From NCBI GenBank assembly GCA_001603595.1, contig LUZK01000033.1:1-34002 (forward strand): DNA of 34,002 nucleotides, in the 5' to 3' direction. The stretch is from Bacteroidales bacterium Bact_19 (GTDB taxonomy: Bacteria; Bacteroidota; Bacteroidia; Bacteroidales; ML635J-15). Shown piece after piece: positions 18,289-26,631 of this stretch. The notes under the pieces are model-generated. The model was not told the DNA's origin and ran no database searches. It saw only the letters and a program-made list of their open reading frames with translations. The translations under genes and the position numbers were made by a program. Each line of letters opens with the position of its first letter. The stretch's first letter is position 1.

Positions 18289-19796
18289 CTTTGCGAATCA
18301 ATTTGATATTTTCGTTTTTTTCTTCTAAAGAAATTGTTGATTTTCTCATAAAAGTGAGAACTAACTCTCATGGAATCGGTAGCTGCTTTATAAATCAAAA
18401 ATATAGCTAATGGAATTAAGACATAAGTACTAATCCACATTCCGATTTCCGGGCTCATTACAGCTTGACGTACAGTTTTTTCAAAAGTTATTGAGACAAT
18501 ATAATACAATAAAAATATAAGAACAGCCACAATTACGGGTAATCCAAAACCACCTTTTCTGATTATTGATCCGAGAGGAGCTCCGAGTAAGAAAAATAAA
18601 AGACAAGCAATTGAAAGAACGTATTTTCTATGCCATTCGACTTTATGTCGTGCAATCCATTGTTGATAACCGTTTATTTCGTCAATGGAAACTTCGACAT
18701 AAGTTTTGGCTGAATTTGCAAAGTTTAGAGCAAAATCGAGAACTTTACTTTTTTGCATCTCATTTAAGTTATAAAAAACACTGTCAACATGCATTATTTT
18801 TTTATTGGAGTCGCCATAAGTTCCAACATTTTGTTGAGCAATCGTTTTAATTTCATCCGGAATATTAACCCATTTGTTTTCTGCTTTAAATAATGAGTAA
18901 AGTATTATGTTATTCCAAATTTCTTTTTTTCGTACAAGAAGAGCATTATTTAAAGAATCTGTCGCATATTTGAGTTGATTAACATTAAGCATATCAAAGC
19001 TGTTTTTAAAAAGATCTTCGTTGGCCTTATTGATTTCAATAACATCAAGAGGTATATATACTACTTGTCTGTCGAATTTAGATGTTTGATGAGGACGACT
19101 TTTTTCTAAAGATCTGAGGTCTTCTTCTTTTTTTATTTCTTCGTAACGATATCCATTGTATAAATCCAATATTAAAACGCTTTTATCTTCTGTCATGTAA
19201 ATGTTTCCTGTCTCTGCAGTTGTAACATTAGTATTTCCGCCTCTGTTTCGGTGATCGTAAATCATAATACCTTCGAGCATATTGTTGTTGCGGTATTTCC
19301 TGTCAATTTTTATGCTGATATTATCAACCGGATCCGTAAAAATCCCGTTACGCAACAAAACTTCGGGACGTTGTTGCTGAATACTGAACAGTAAAGTTCG
19401 CATTTTTAAATTAGTATATGGCAGAAGATTATTGGAAAAATAAAAAGCCCCAACGGAAATAATGATGTTAAAAATTAATAAAGGAAACATGATTCTGTAA
19501 AGAGAGACTCCCCCGGCTTTCATTGCAAAAAGTTCGTTGCGTTCGCCTAAATTACCGAAAGTCATAATTGAAGCCAATAAAACAGCCAATGGAAGAGCAA
19601 GCGGAACTAGTGTCAAGGAAGCATAAAACAATAGTCGGGCTATTATATCCCAATCTAAGCCTTTTCCTACCAGATCATCAATATATTTCCATAGAAATTG
19701 CATTAAAAGTATAAATACACATATAAGAAAAGTTAAGAGTAGAGGTCCGATAAATTTTTTTACTATGTATATGTGTAATTTTTTAAACACGTTCAT
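18285..19796 (-). CDS. LptF/LptG-family lipopolysaccharide export permease
   Basis: 503 aa, longer than E. coli LptF (about 366). Membrane helices sit at the N-terminus (about 15-40, 60-85, 100-125) and the C-terminus (about 385-480), with a long periplasmic beta-jellyroll-like region between (about 130-370), the classic YjgP/YjgQ layout. The motif FGNLGERNELFAMKAGGVSLYRIMFPLL is the family's coupling-helix region that contacts the ATPase LptB. The complex moves lipopolysaccharide from the inner membrane to the periplasmic bridge. Whether this is the F or G subunit cannot be told. It heads a tightly packed operon with two glycosyltransferases. Confidence 0.92.
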   Translation of the reverse strand: MNVFKKLHIYIVKKFIGPLLLTFLICVFILLMQFLWKYIDDLVGKGLDWDIIARLLFYASLTLVPLALPLAVLLASIMTFGNLGERNELFAMKAGGVSLYRIMFPLLIFNIIISVGAFYFSNNLLPYTNLKMRTLLFSIQQQRPEVLLRNGIFTDPVDNISIKIDRKYRNNNMLEGIMIYDHRNRGGNTNVTTAETGNIYMTEDKSVLILDLYNGYRYEEIKKEEDLRSLEKSRPHQTSKFDRQVVYIPLDVIEINKANEDLFKNSFDMLNVNQLKYATDSLNNALLVRKKEIWNNIILYSLFKAENKWVNIPDEIKTIAQQNVGTYGDSNKKIMHVDSVFYNLNEMQKSKVLDFALNFANSAKTYVEVSIDEINGYQQWIARHKVEWHRKYVLSIACLLFFLLGAPLGSIIRKGGFGLPVIVAVLIFLLYYIVSITFEKTVRQAVMSPEIGMWISTYVLIPLAIFLIYKAATDSMRVSSHFYEKINNFFRRKKRKYQIDSQR

Positions 19797-19809
19797 AAAA
19801 TTAAACGTG

Positions 19810-19817
19810 CAAATGTA
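19810..19817 (-). promoter_or_regulatory. Possible -7 box of the lptF-type gene
   Basis: The minus strand reads TACATTTG, matching TAnnTTTG, 13 bases upstream of the ATG at 19796. It gives a very short leader and no clear -33 element, so it is only moderately supported. Confidence 0.4.
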
Positions 19818-19841
19818 GTAAAAAGAAATGTAAAAACTTTC

Positions 19842-20213
19842 TTAAGCTCCCAAAAGATATTTTAATTTGTTGATTTGAGTTTCCCAAAGCTCCTTAACTT
19901 CTTCATTTTCATTGTCAATAGCAAAATCCGTAACAATTAATGCTACATCATTGGTGAGTTCGTGTGTAATTATCCTGAATTCAAAATATGTATCTTCTTC
20001 TGCTTCCAACCATTTAAATCTTACAAAGTTAAGTTCTTTAATCGCAATAAGTTCAGCTTTTTCTTCAATTCCTTCCCAAACAAAAGTAAAAATGTTATCA
20101 TCAACAATAACTTCATCTGCGAACCATTCTGCTAAACCTATTGGAGTGCTGAGTCGGTTAAAGAGTATTTTTGGAGAACAATTAAAAAGATATTCAATTT
20201 CTATTTTTGTCAT
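19842..20213 (-). CDS. START-like (SRPBCC) domain protein
   Basis: 123 aa, single domain. It begins MTKIEIEYLFNCSPKILFNRLSTPIGLAEWFADEV, the helix-grip opening of SRPBCC/AHSA1-like proteins that often starts with this NRLSTP..L..WF pattern. A central run of antiparallel beta strands (FTFVWEGIEEKAELIAIKELNFVRFKW) and a final long helix (EVKELWETQINKLKYLLGA) complete the fold. Such proteins bind hydrophobic ligands or act with chaperones; nothing here narrows it. It has no signal peptide, so it is cytoplasmic. It lies 45 bases upstream of the lptF-type gene and may share its transcript. Confidence 0.82.
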   Translation of the reverse strand: MTKIEIEYLFNCSPKILFNRLSTPIGLAEWFADEVIVDDNIFTFVWEGIEEKAELIAIKELNFVRFKWLEAEEDTYFEFRIITHELTNDVALIVTDFAIDNENEEVKELWETQINKLKYLLGA

Positions 20214-20297
20214 TTTTAAATTTTATTTGTAAAAAAATCAATTTGAACCTAAATTTTACGCAATTTATAAAAATTTTCTAAAAACAAAAATATTTTG

Positions 20298-20327
20298 TTT
20301 GGAAAATAATAAAAATATTTATTTTTG
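20298..20327 (+). promoter_or_regulatory. Promoter of tRNA-Met
   Basis: A -33 TTTG (20298-20301) and a -7 TATTTTTG (20320-20327) are spaced 18 bases apart. The expected transcript start is about 23 bases before the mature tRNA. Confidence 0.7.
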
Positions 20328-20356
20328 CATGCGATTTGCAAATGAGAAAATCTTAC

Positions 20357-20430
20357 GGCGAGGTAGCTCAGTTGGTTAGAGCGCATGATTCATAATCATG
20401 AGGTCGGCGGTTCAACCCCGCCTCTCGCTA
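20357..20430 (+). tRNA. tRNA-Met (anticodon CAT), elongator type
   Basis: The full cloverleaf can be drawn. The acceptor GGCGAGG pairs with TCTCGCT (G-T at both ends), then discriminator A at 20430. The D-stem is GCTC/GAGC, the anticodon stem CATGA/TCATG with loop TTCATAA, and the T-stem GGCGG/CCGCC with loop TTCAACC. Anticodon CAT is at 20391-20393. The acceptor is not the 1-72 mismatch of initiator tRNA and the anticodon stem lacks the three G-C pairs, so this is elongator Met. A tRNA-Ile2 with lysidine-modified CAT is less likely. CCA is not encoded. Confidence 0.95.
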
Positions 20431-20432
20431 CA

Positions 20433-20456
20433 AGCACCCTGAGAGGTGCTTTTTTT
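20433..20456 (+). terminator. Rho-independent terminator after tRNA-Met
   Basis: AGCACC (20433-20438) pairs with GGTGCT (20445-20450) across a 6-base loop, followed by a run of T to 20456. Confidence 0.85.
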
Positions 20457-20812
20457 CTAAATCTAAATCAATAAAAAATTTTCAAATAACATAATTTTAT
20501 TTTTTTCAAATTATCGTAAATAATTTAAGGGACTATGTTTTAAAAATGGATTTTTGTTTTGTGATTGTTTGATTGAAGTTTTACTGTTCGGTTTTGAGAA
20601 AGTAGTTCGTTTTTTTTATTTTTTACTTTTATTTTTTATCGCTTCGATAATGCTTAAAATTTTTGAAAATTTGATGAAACATTAGATTTTATTTTTCTCT
20701 ATTCTATGTACTAGCTTCAAATTTCTACCTTTGTTCATCAAAAAAAATATATTACGTTAGCTAAATTTACTCTCTTTGAGTATAATACTTTTAACAAAAA
20801 TAAGTTTAGATT
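20457..20812. other. AT-rich intergenic stretch without a gene
   Basis: About 355 bases between the tRNA terminator and the end of the DoxX gene. I see no supported ORF or RNA. A short hairpin TTATCG-CTT-CGATAA (20636-20650) lies near the middle, but it has no T-tract on its 3' side in either direction. Confidence 0.6.
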
Positions 20813-21253
20813 TTATGAACTCTTTCTTTTAGAAATTAGTTTTTCAATTAATTTGTCAATGGAGTATATACCTAGACCGGTAATAAAAACAGTTATATAA
20901 ATCAAGAGATACATAATAGCCAATTCTTTCTTAGCAAATGGATCAGATTTGTGGAAGACAAATGCCGCAATAAACATCGTAAATATCAAAGGAATTAATG
21001 CAATGCGAGTTGTAAACCCTGTTATTAGCATTATAGAGCAAAAAAATTCTGCAAAAACTACCAATATCAGGGAAGTTGTCATTCCAATACCCAGAGGATC
21101 AATAAACATTATCTCTTTTCCGGAAAATAATAAATCTAATTTTGGCAAAGCATGCGTTAACATTGAAGCACCAACAGAAATACGTAGTAATAACAACCAG
21201 ATATCTGATATTATGTTTTGCCCGGGTTTTGTTGAAAACATATATTTAATCAT
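20813..21253 (-). CDS. DoxX-family membrane protein
   Basis: 146 aa with four predicted membrane helices (about 18-35, 55-78, 82-102 and 110-132). The DoxX-type opening LLLLRISVGASMLTHALPKLDLLFSG is followed by a GIGMTTSLILVVFAEFFCSIMLITGF block in which the conserved Glu and Gly are present. Members are small quinol- or redox-linked inner-membrane proteins, but the function here is unproven. The start ATG (MIKYMFSTKPGQ) could instead be the Met four codons later. It is divergent from rlmD, with no clear promoter in the gap. Confidence 0.88.
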   Translation of the reverse strand: MIKYMFSTKPGQNIISDIWLLLLRISVGASMLTHALPKLDLLFSGKEIMFIDPLGIGMTTSLILVVFAEFFCSIMLITGFTTRIALIPLIFTMFIAAFVFHKSDPFAKKELAIMYLLIYITVFITGLGIYSIDKLIEKLISKRKSS

Positions 21254-21411
21254 AGCAAATTATATTAATATTATACTTTAAAAACAGATAAAACAAAAAA
21301 ATGTTGAAAATATGAGTTAGATAATTTCAGTTAGATGTTTGAAGAGGGAAAAGGTAATGGAATTTAAATGGTGAAAATAATTTTTAATAAAATACTTTCT
21401 CTCAATTTTCT

Positions 21412-21419
21412 TATTTTTG
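21412..21419 (+). promoter_or_regulatory. -7 promoter box of rlmD
   Basis: TATTTTTG matches TAnnTTTG and ends 8 bases before the ATG at 21428, so the transcript would have almost no leader. The -33 element is not recognisable. Confidence 0.4.
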
Positions 21420-21427
21420 CTAAAATT

Positions 21428-22843
21428 ATGGTTGTGGGAAAAAGAAATAAAAATATTGTAATCAATGGTTTATTGATTTATGATGTTGGTGCAGATGGGC
21501 TTGCTGTGGCGAGATATGAAAATTTTGTTGTTTTTGTTACGGGTGCTGTTCCGGGAGATGTGGTGGACGTTTTGGTAACTAAAAAAAAGAAAAATTATGC
21601 CGAGGCTGTTGTATTAAATTTGGTAGAAGCTTCTCCCGACAGAGTACAGCCTTTTTGTAAACATTTTGGTATTTGCGGAGGATGTAAATGGCAACATTTA
21701 CTTTACCAGAAACAATTATTTTACAAAGAAAAACAAGTAAACGACCAGTTGGCGAGAATCGGCAAAATTCAAGGATTTAAAACAAATCCTATACTGGCTT
21801 CGGAAAATGAAAAGTTTTATAGAAACAAACTTGAATTTACTTTTTCTTCTCGTCGTTGGCTTCTGGACAATGAACCTCAATTTGAGAGCAACGATCCTCA
21901 ACTTAAAGGATTAGGTTTTCATGTTAAAGGAATGTTTGACAAAGTTGTAGATATTGAAGAATGCTATTTACAAAAAGAACCTTCGAATCAGATTAGAAAT
22001 GCGATTAAAAAATTTGCTTTAGATAATTCTTATGATTTTTACAATGTGAGAACTCATGAAGGATTTCTCAGAAATTTGATAATTAGAAATACTGATACCG
22101 GAGAATGGATGCTTATTATAGTTTTTGCTTATGAAGATAAAGATAAAATTGAAAAACTGTTAAATTTTGTTGTTGATAGCTTTCCGGAGATAAATTCGGT
22201 GATTTATTTCATAAATCCTAAATCTAATGATAGCTTATATGATTTGAATTATGTGGTTTATAAAGGAAATGAATTTATTTTTGAAGAACTAAAAGGCATA
22301 AAATACAGGATAAATCCAAAATCATTTTTTCAGACAAATACAAAACAGACCATAAATTTGTATGATACGGTATTGAAATATGTATCACCGAAATCTGATG
22401 AAGTAATTTACGATTTATACACAGGAGCCGGGACAATAGCCCTTTATTTGGCTAGACATTGTAAAAAAGTTGTAGGAATTGATTCTGTGACTGAAGCAAT
22501 TGATGATGCAGTAATAAATTCTGAATTGAATGGATTAAGCAATACCTTGTTTTATTCAGGAGATATGAAAGACATATTTACTGAAGAATTCATAAAAAGC
22601 AACGGGAACCCAGATGTTGTTGTGTTAGATCCACCGAGGGCAGGAGTTCATGAAAATGTTTTAAAACAAATAAAGCATACAAATCCTGAGCGAATAGTTT
22701 ATGTTAGTTGTAATCCGGCTACTCAGGCAAGGGATATTGAGATTTTGTCGGATGTTTACAAGGTGGTTGAAATTCAGCCGGTAGATATGTTTCCGCACAC
22801 TCATCACATTGAAAATGTAGCTTTGTTGAAAAGGATAAGGTGA
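21428..22843 (+). CDS. rlmD: 23S rRNA (uracil-C5)-methyltransferase, RlmD/RumA family
   Basis: 471 aa from the ATG giving MVVGKRNKNIVINGLLIYDVG. A longer frame from 21368 would add about 20 residues upstream of the promoter box and is rejected. The N-terminal TRAM domain (about 10-65) is followed by iron-sulfur cysteines (CKHFGICGGCKWQH). The SAM-binding methyltransferase domain has DLYTGAGTIALYLA, VVLDPPRAG and the catalytic VYVSCNPATQARD, in which Cys attacks the uracil. The family makes m5U in 23S rRNA (U1939 in E. coli) or related RNAs, and the exact target is not visible. It ends next to the convergent patatin gene with no gap. Confidence 0.92.
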   Translation: MVVGKRNKNIVINGLLIYDVGADGLAVARYENFVVFVTGAVPGDVVDVLVTKKKKNYAEAVVLNLVEASPDRVQPFCKHFGICGGCKWQHLLYQKQLFYKEKQVNDQLARIGKIQGFKTNPILASENEKFYRNKLEFTFSSRRWLLDNEPQFESNDPQLKGLGFHVKGMFDKVVDIEECYLQKEPSNQIRNAIKKFALDNSYDFYNVRTHEGFLRNLIIRNTDTGEWMLIIVFAYEDKDKIEKLLNFVVDSFPEINSVIYFINPKSNDSLYDLNYVVYKGNEFIFEELKGIKYRINPKSFFQTNTKQTINLYDTVLKYVSPKSDEVIYDLYTGAGTIALYLARHCKKVVGIDSVTEAIDDAVINSELNGLSNTLFYSGDMKDIFTEEFIKSNGNPDVVVLDPPRAGVHENVLKQIKHTNPERIVYVSCNPATQARDIEILSDVYKVVEIQPVDMFPHTHHIENVALLKRIR

Positions 22844-23707
22844 TTAGTTATTTTTTTTGAAATATAAATCTATAGTTTCTTGAGCAATTTCTTCACCCAT
22901 TTTTATGAGTCCGTTGGCTTTGAAGAAATCAAATGTTTTAGCTGAATCGTGCGGAATCTCAATAAGTATGTCAGGATTAAATTGCTTTATTTTTAACTCG
23001 GCAATTTTATGTATCATTGCCGATGATGTCCTGCTAAGAAGATTGTAGTAACCAATGCTTTTTTTATTTCCTGTGTTGAGGAATTTGTTTATTGACAATT
23101 TGATTTTGTGAAGTTCTTTAGTGTCGTTTGAAATTTCTTTTTTGCTAAGGTGTTGTTTGCTTTTGCCGTATAAATTTACAATAATTAGTAAATCATTTTT
23201 ATCTCTGAAAACATAATCGGCTGGTATAGGATTTAATACACCCCCATCAACAAGGATATTATTGTTGTTAATTACAGGAGTAAATACTGCCGGTATTGCA
23301 ACAGAAGCTCTGAAAGCATTGTATATGCTGCCAGATCTAAAAACTACTTCTTTTTCTTGTATAATATCTGTTGCCACTGCAGCAAAGTTTATAGGTAAAT
23401 CCTCGATATTTCTGTCAGGGATGATTTGTTTTAGTGTGTCGAAAACTTTTTCTCCTTTTATGATGCCATTTGATTTAAGGGTAAAGTCCATTAAACCCCA
23501 AACATCTTTTTTATCAAGTTGCTTAACCCAATTGGCATAATCATCTAATTTACCCATAGAAAAAAAGCCTCCAATAATTGATCCAATAGATGATCCTGCA
23601 ACAGATTTAATATTAAAACCATTTTTTACCAAACAATTTATAACTCCAATCTGAGCAAGACCTCGAGATCCGCCGCTTGATAAAACTAATACCGCATCTT
23701 TTTTCAT
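22844..23707 (-). CDS. Patatin-like phospholipase
   Basis: 287 aa. The catalytic dyad of patatin lipases is present: Ser40 in GSSIG (38-42) and Asp154 in DGG (154-156). The glycine-rich oxyanion loop GGSRGLAQIGV (12-22) precedes the serine. No signal peptide, transmembrane segment or POTRA/barrel extension is present, so it is a cytoplasmic RssA-like lipid acyl hydrolase rather than a type V secreted one. The substrate is not known. It lies 6 bases downstream of the SDR gene on the same strand; both are likely in one transcript. Confidence 0.92.
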   Translation of the reverse strand: MKKDAVLVLSSGGSRGLAQIGVINCLVKNGFNIKSVAGSSIGSIIGGFFSMGKLDDYANWVKQLDKKDVWGLMDFTLKSNGIIKGEKVFDTLKQIIPDRNIEDLPINFAAVATDIIQEKEVVFRSGSIYNAFRASVAIPAVFTPVINNNNILVDGGVLNPIPADYVFRDKNDLLIIVNLYGKSKQHLSKKEISNDTKELHKIKLSINKFLNTGNKKSIGYYNLLSRTSSAMIHKIAELKIKQFNPDILIEIPHDSAKTFDFFKANGLIKMGEEIAQETIDLYFKKNN

Positions 23708-23713
23708 AAATAT

Positions 23714-24526
23714 TTAAAAATTCGGGCTATCTGGTTCTTTTTTCATAGTTTTTAAAATCAGTCTATCAACCAATCTTGGAAACAATCTGTAAAAAAATAC
23801 AGTTATTTTTCCTTGAAGTGTTGTTATGATTTGTGTTTTGTTTTTTTCTATGCCGTTTGCGATAATTTCTGCAAGTTTTTCTGACGACATCATTTTTTCT
23901 TCGGTACGGGGACTTTTTTCTTGAGGTGTTCCATCTTTGGTTAGAGCATTTTTTCTAATTTCCGAATTTGTAAATCCCGGATAAACAATCAAAACATTCA
24001 GACCATCCTTTTTATGTTCGAGTTGTAGAGTTTTTAGAAAGCCACTCATTGCGAATTTTGAAGCGCAATATCCCGTACGTCCCGGTAATGGAGTGATTCC
24101 GGAAATTGAAGAAATTCCTACAATATAGCCTTTCTCTTTTAAAATATAAGGCAGGGCATATTTTGTGCAATAAACTGTTCCAAAGAAATTTATATCCATA
24201 ACTTTACGAATAACATCCGTCTTTAATTCGTTAAAATTTGCTCGCATAGAAATTCCCGCATTGTTTACAAGAATATCAATCTTTCCAAAAGTACTTACGG
24301 TTTTATTTATCAAGTTTTCACAGTCTTTTTCTATGCTCACGTCTGTTTGAACCGAAATTGCTGTGCCTCCGTTATTTTCTATCCTTGCTTTTACTTGTTC
24401 TAATTTATTTATGTTTCGTGAGGCAAGAACAACTTTTGCACCTCTGATTGCAAATTCTAAGGCAATTGCTTTGCCGATTCCTTCTGAAGCGCCGGTGACT
24501 ATAGCTATTTTACCATTAAAATTCAT
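23714..24526 (-). CDS. Short-chain dehydrogenase/reductase (SDR)
   Basis: 270 aa, classical SDR. Cofactor-binding TGASEGIG (11-18), NNAG (88-91), and the catalytic Ser140, Tyr153 and Lys157 (YCASK) are all in place. The Arg in ASRN (residue 37) after the second strand points to NADP rather than NAD. The tail (about 245-270: FFYRLFPRLVDRLILKTMKKE) is basic and amphipathic, as in SDRs that sit on the membrane, such as those related to sphingolipid or fatty-acyl reduction; that is only a suggestion. The substrate is unknown. It pairs with the patatin gene downstream, which hints at lipid metabolism. Confidence 0.9.
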   Translation of the reverse strand: MNFNGKIAIVTGASEGIGKAIALEFAIRGAKVVLASRNINKLEQVKARIENNGGTAISVQTDVSIEKDCENLINKTVSTFGKIDILVNNAGISMRANFNELKTDVIRKVMDINFFGTVYCTKYALPYILKEKGYIVGISSISGITPLPGRTGYCASKFAMSGFLKTLQLEHKKDGLNVLIVYPGFTNSEIRKNALTKDGTPQEKSPRTEEKMMSSEKLAEIIANGIEKNKTQIITTLQGKITVFFYRLFPRLVDRLILKTMKKEPDSPNF

Positions 24527-24551
24527 AAAACAATAATTAAATTTCTTTCGA

Positions 24552-24559
24552 CAAAATTA
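24552..24559 (-). promoter_or_regulatory. Possible -7 box of the SDR-patatin operon
   Basis: The minus strand reads TAATTTTG, matching TAnnTTTG, 26 bases upstream of the SDR ATG at 24526. No convincing -33 TTTG is at the expected distance. Confidence 0.4.
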
Positions 24560-24927
24560 TATAAGTAACCAATTGTTAAAATTTATTTTAGAAAATATTA
24601 ACAAATAAGCAAGTTTTTTAATATATAAATATTCTTTGGAAGAGTATCTATTTGGCAAGTTTACAGATTAATTATTTTGAAGAAATAAAAAACTATGCAG
24701 CAGAAGGGTAAATAGCGTTTTTGTACTTGGCGTTAAGGCATTTTAATAATTCTTAATAATGAAATAAAATAAGTTTTTATTTCATATTTACGCTTTTTGT
24801 GTAAAACTGTTTTAGAACGAGACATGCAATTTTTTTTAAAAATTACAGGCAGATTTTCGGAATTTTAAATAGTATAATTATATTCAAAATGTAGCGTAAA
24901 GTATTGTAAAAATCTTTTAAATAAAAC
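24560..24927. other. AT-rich intergenic stretch without a recognised gene
   Basis: About 370 bases between the SDR promoter region and the SRP RNA 3' end. I see no ORF of supportable length. A weak hairpin TTTACGC-TTTTT-GTGTAAA (24787-24805, one G-U pair) is the only structure I noted. It may include regulatory sequence but nothing can be named. Confidence 0.5.
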
Positions 24928-24933
24928 AAAAAA
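24928..24933 (-). terminator. U-tract ending the SRP RNA
   Basis: Six T on the minus strand directly follow the closing helix of the RNA (ACTTACCC), so the SRP terminal stem probably doubles as the terminator stem. Confidence 0.65.
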
Positions 24934-25029
24934 GGGTAAGTTACTTACATCGCACCGCTCAACCGCTTACCCTTGCTTCATTCCTGACCTGGGGGAGTTG
25001 GGCGGGAGCTGGTCGTATAAGACTTACCC
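24934..25029 (-). ncRNA. ffs: Small signal recognition particle RNA (4.5S-like)
   Basis: A GC-rich 96-base island in AT-rich surroundings. On the minus strand the ends pair (GGGTAAGT with ACTTACCC), as do CTTA/TAAG inside them. Further in, CCGC-C-CAAC pairs with GTTG-A-GCGG. The apex is the conserved SRP helix 8: CCAGG, UCA, the GGAA tetraloop (24984 to 24981), UGA, AGCAAGG, with the expected asymmetric-loop sequences CAGG and AGCA that bind Ffh. It is a short rod without an Alu domain. The RNA guides Ffh with its receptor FtsY to deliver inner-membrane proteins cotranslationally. It is flanked by a perfect promoter and a T-run, which fix both ends closely. Confidence 0.92.
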
Positions 25030-25033
25030 GCTG

Positions 25034-25063
25034 CAAAAATACAAAAATTTATTTAAATTCAAA
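25034..25063 (-). promoter_or_regulatory. Promoter of the SRP RNA gene
   Basis: On the minus strand a -33 TTTG (25063 to 25060) and a -7 TATTTTTG (25041 to 25034) are spaced 18 bases apart. The predicted start is at about 25029, the first G of the RNA helix. Confidence 0.75.
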
Positions 25064-25094
25064 CATAGATTGATAATTTTTTAAAAAAACTAAA

Positions 25095-25102
25095 TATATT
25101 TG
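25095..25102 (+). promoter_or_regulatory. -7 promoter box of the DUF4199-GT2-Wzz operon
   Basis: TATATTTG matches TAnnTTTG, 24 bases before the ATG at 25127. The in-frame TTG at 25100 that would lengthen the ORF is inside this box. Confidence 0.5.
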
Positions 25103-25126
25103 AACATTATTTTAAAAACATATATT

Positions 25127-25672
25127 ATGAACGGGAATTTTAAAAATTATCTCAGCTATGGAACGGTAATGATTGCTCCAATGATTCTAATGAGTTTAAT
25201 AATATGGATTTTTAATTTGGGTCAGAACAAATCTATAGGATGGATAAGTATTTTAGTTTTTATTATAACAATCTTTTTTGTACAAAAACATTTTCGTGAT
25301 AATGTTTATGACGGGTTTATAAGTTATGGCAAACTTTACGGTAAAACACTTCTGATGTTGTTGTTTGGTGCTGTAATAATGGGGATATACACTTATGTTT
25401 TTTATAAATGGATTGCTCCGGAAGAATTAACAAAAATGCTCGATATGGTGAAAATTCAGCTTTACGAACAGGAACTTCCCGAATCTCAATTAAAACAGGC
25501 CTATGAATACAATGAAAAATATATAATGATTCCCGGCAGTATGGCTTTCTTTTCTGTTATTACTACTGTTTTTCAGGGGGTTATAATTGCTTTGATTACC
25601 GGTATTTTTGTTAAAAAGAAAGCTGATTCGTATACGGAAATTATGAAAGAACTTAAAACTGAGGAAGAATAA
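25127..25672 (+). CDS. DUF4199-family membrane protein
   Basis: 181 aa from the ATG giving MNGNFKNYLSYGTVMIAPMILM. Four hydrophobic segments are visible (about 12-30, 38-55, 70-93 and 140-165), with a charged loop between the third and fourth (KMLDMVKIQLYEQELPESQLKQAYEYNEKY). This matches the size, topology and opening of the Bacteroidota family DUF4199, whose function is unknown. It is followed after 6 bases by a GT2 gene. I recall this pairing as common in the phylum, which suggests a role tied to polyprenyl-linked glycosylation. The extension from TTG 25100 lies in the promoter and is not used. Confidence 0.85.
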   Translation: MNGNFKNYLSYGTVMIAPMILMSLIIWIFNLGQNKSIGWISILVFIITIFFVQKHFRDNVYDGFISYGKLYGKTLLMLLFGAVIMGIYTYVFYKWIAPEELTKMLDMVKIQLYEQELPESQLKQAYEYNEKYIMIPGSMAFFSVITTVFQGVIIALITGIFVKKKADSYTEIMKELKTEEE

Positions 25673-25678
25673 TAATAT

Positions 25679-26629
25679 ATGGATATTTCAATAGTCATAC
25701 CACTATATAACGAGGAAGAATCATTGCCTGAATTAACTGAATGGATTGTTAAGGTTTTGCGTAATTCAGGTAAATCTTTTGAAATAATTTTCGTTGATGA
25801 CGGTAGTAATGATAATTCGTGGACTGTAATTGAGGAGCTTAAAAAAAAATATTCTGATGTTGTTAGTGGAATAAGTTTTCGGAGAAATTACGGAAAATCT
25901 GCTGCTTTGCAGGTTGGCTTTCAAGCCGCAAATGGAGATGTAGTAATTACTATGGATGCCGATATGCAGGATTCTCCCGATGAAATTCCCCAACTTTACA
26001 GTATGATTACAGAAGGGAAATATGACCTAGTTTCGGGATGGAAGAAAAAACGTTACGACCCAATCAGCAAAACACTTCCAAGTAAATTTTTTAACTTTAC
26101 AGTTAGAGTTTTTACCGGCATAAAACTTCATGATTTTAATTGCGGATTAAAAGCATACAGGGCAAAAGTCGTTAAAAGTATTGAGATTTACGGCGAAATG
26201 CATCGTTATATCCCTGTTATTGCGAAACAAGCCGGATTTTTGAGGATAGGAGAGAAGGTTGTTGTTCATCGTCCTCGAAAATACGGAAAAACAAAATTCG
26301 GATTCGAACGTTTCGTTAACGGATATCTTGATTTATTATCGGTATTGTTTATTACCAGGTTTGGTAAGAAACCAATGCACTTATTCGGTGTTCTCGGAAC
26401 ATTAATGTTTTTAATAGGTTTTGCTGCAAGTGCATACATTGGTTTTCATAAATTGTGGGCTGTGTCTCATGGAATACGCATAGAACGAATTACTTCCAAT
26501 CCGTATTTTTATATTGCCCTAGTTGCTATGATTATTGGGACACAATTGTTCCTGACCGGATTCCTGGGAGAGTTGATATCTCGTTCCTCAAGTGATAGAA
26601 ATTATTATCAAATCGAAAAAGAAATTTAA
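25679..26629 (+). CDS. Polyprenyl-phosphate glycosyltransferase (GT2, GtrB/DPM1-like)
   Basis: 316 aa. The GT-A domain opens with MDISIVIPLYNEEESL and has FVDDGSNDNSW, then MDADMQDSPDEIPQ with the metal-binding DAD at 93-95. The acceptor region FNCGLKAYRAKV and the HRYIPVIA motif follow; both are typical of enzymes that put a hexose on undecaprenyl phosphate. Two membrane helices (about 234-256 and 277-299) anchor the C-terminus, as in GtrB and ArnC. The product, such as Und-P-glucose, would feed later glycan modification on the periplasmic side. It is in one transcript with DUF4199 (6-base gap) and the Wzz-like gene (2-base gap). Confidence 0.92.
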   Translation: MDISIVIPLYNEEESLPELTEWIVKVLRNSGKSFEIIFVDDGSNDNSWTVIEELKKKYSDVVSGISFRRNYGKSAALQVGFQAANGDVVITMDADMQDSPDEIPQLYSMITEGKYDLVSGWKKKRYDPISKTLPSKFFNFTVRVFTGIKLHDFNCGLKAYRAKVVKSIEIYGEMHRYIPVIAKQAGFLRIGEKVVVHRPRKYGKTKFGFERFVNGYLDLLSVLFITRFGKKPMHLFGVLGTLMFLIGFAASAYIGFHKLWAVSHGIRIERITSNPYFYIALVAMIIGTQLFLTGFLGELISRSSSDRNYYQIEKEI

Positions 26630-26631
26630 AA

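Noticed and set aside
20636-20650. TTATCG-CTT-CGATAA hairpin in the intergenic region after the tRNA
   Set aside because: It lacks a T-tract in either direction and has a weak stem, so it is not called a terminator.
24787-24900. TTTACGC at 24787 and GCGTAAA at 24894 as an inverted repeat about 100 bases apart
   Set aside because: Short and AT-rich, so it is expected by chance; no other pairing supports a structured RNA.
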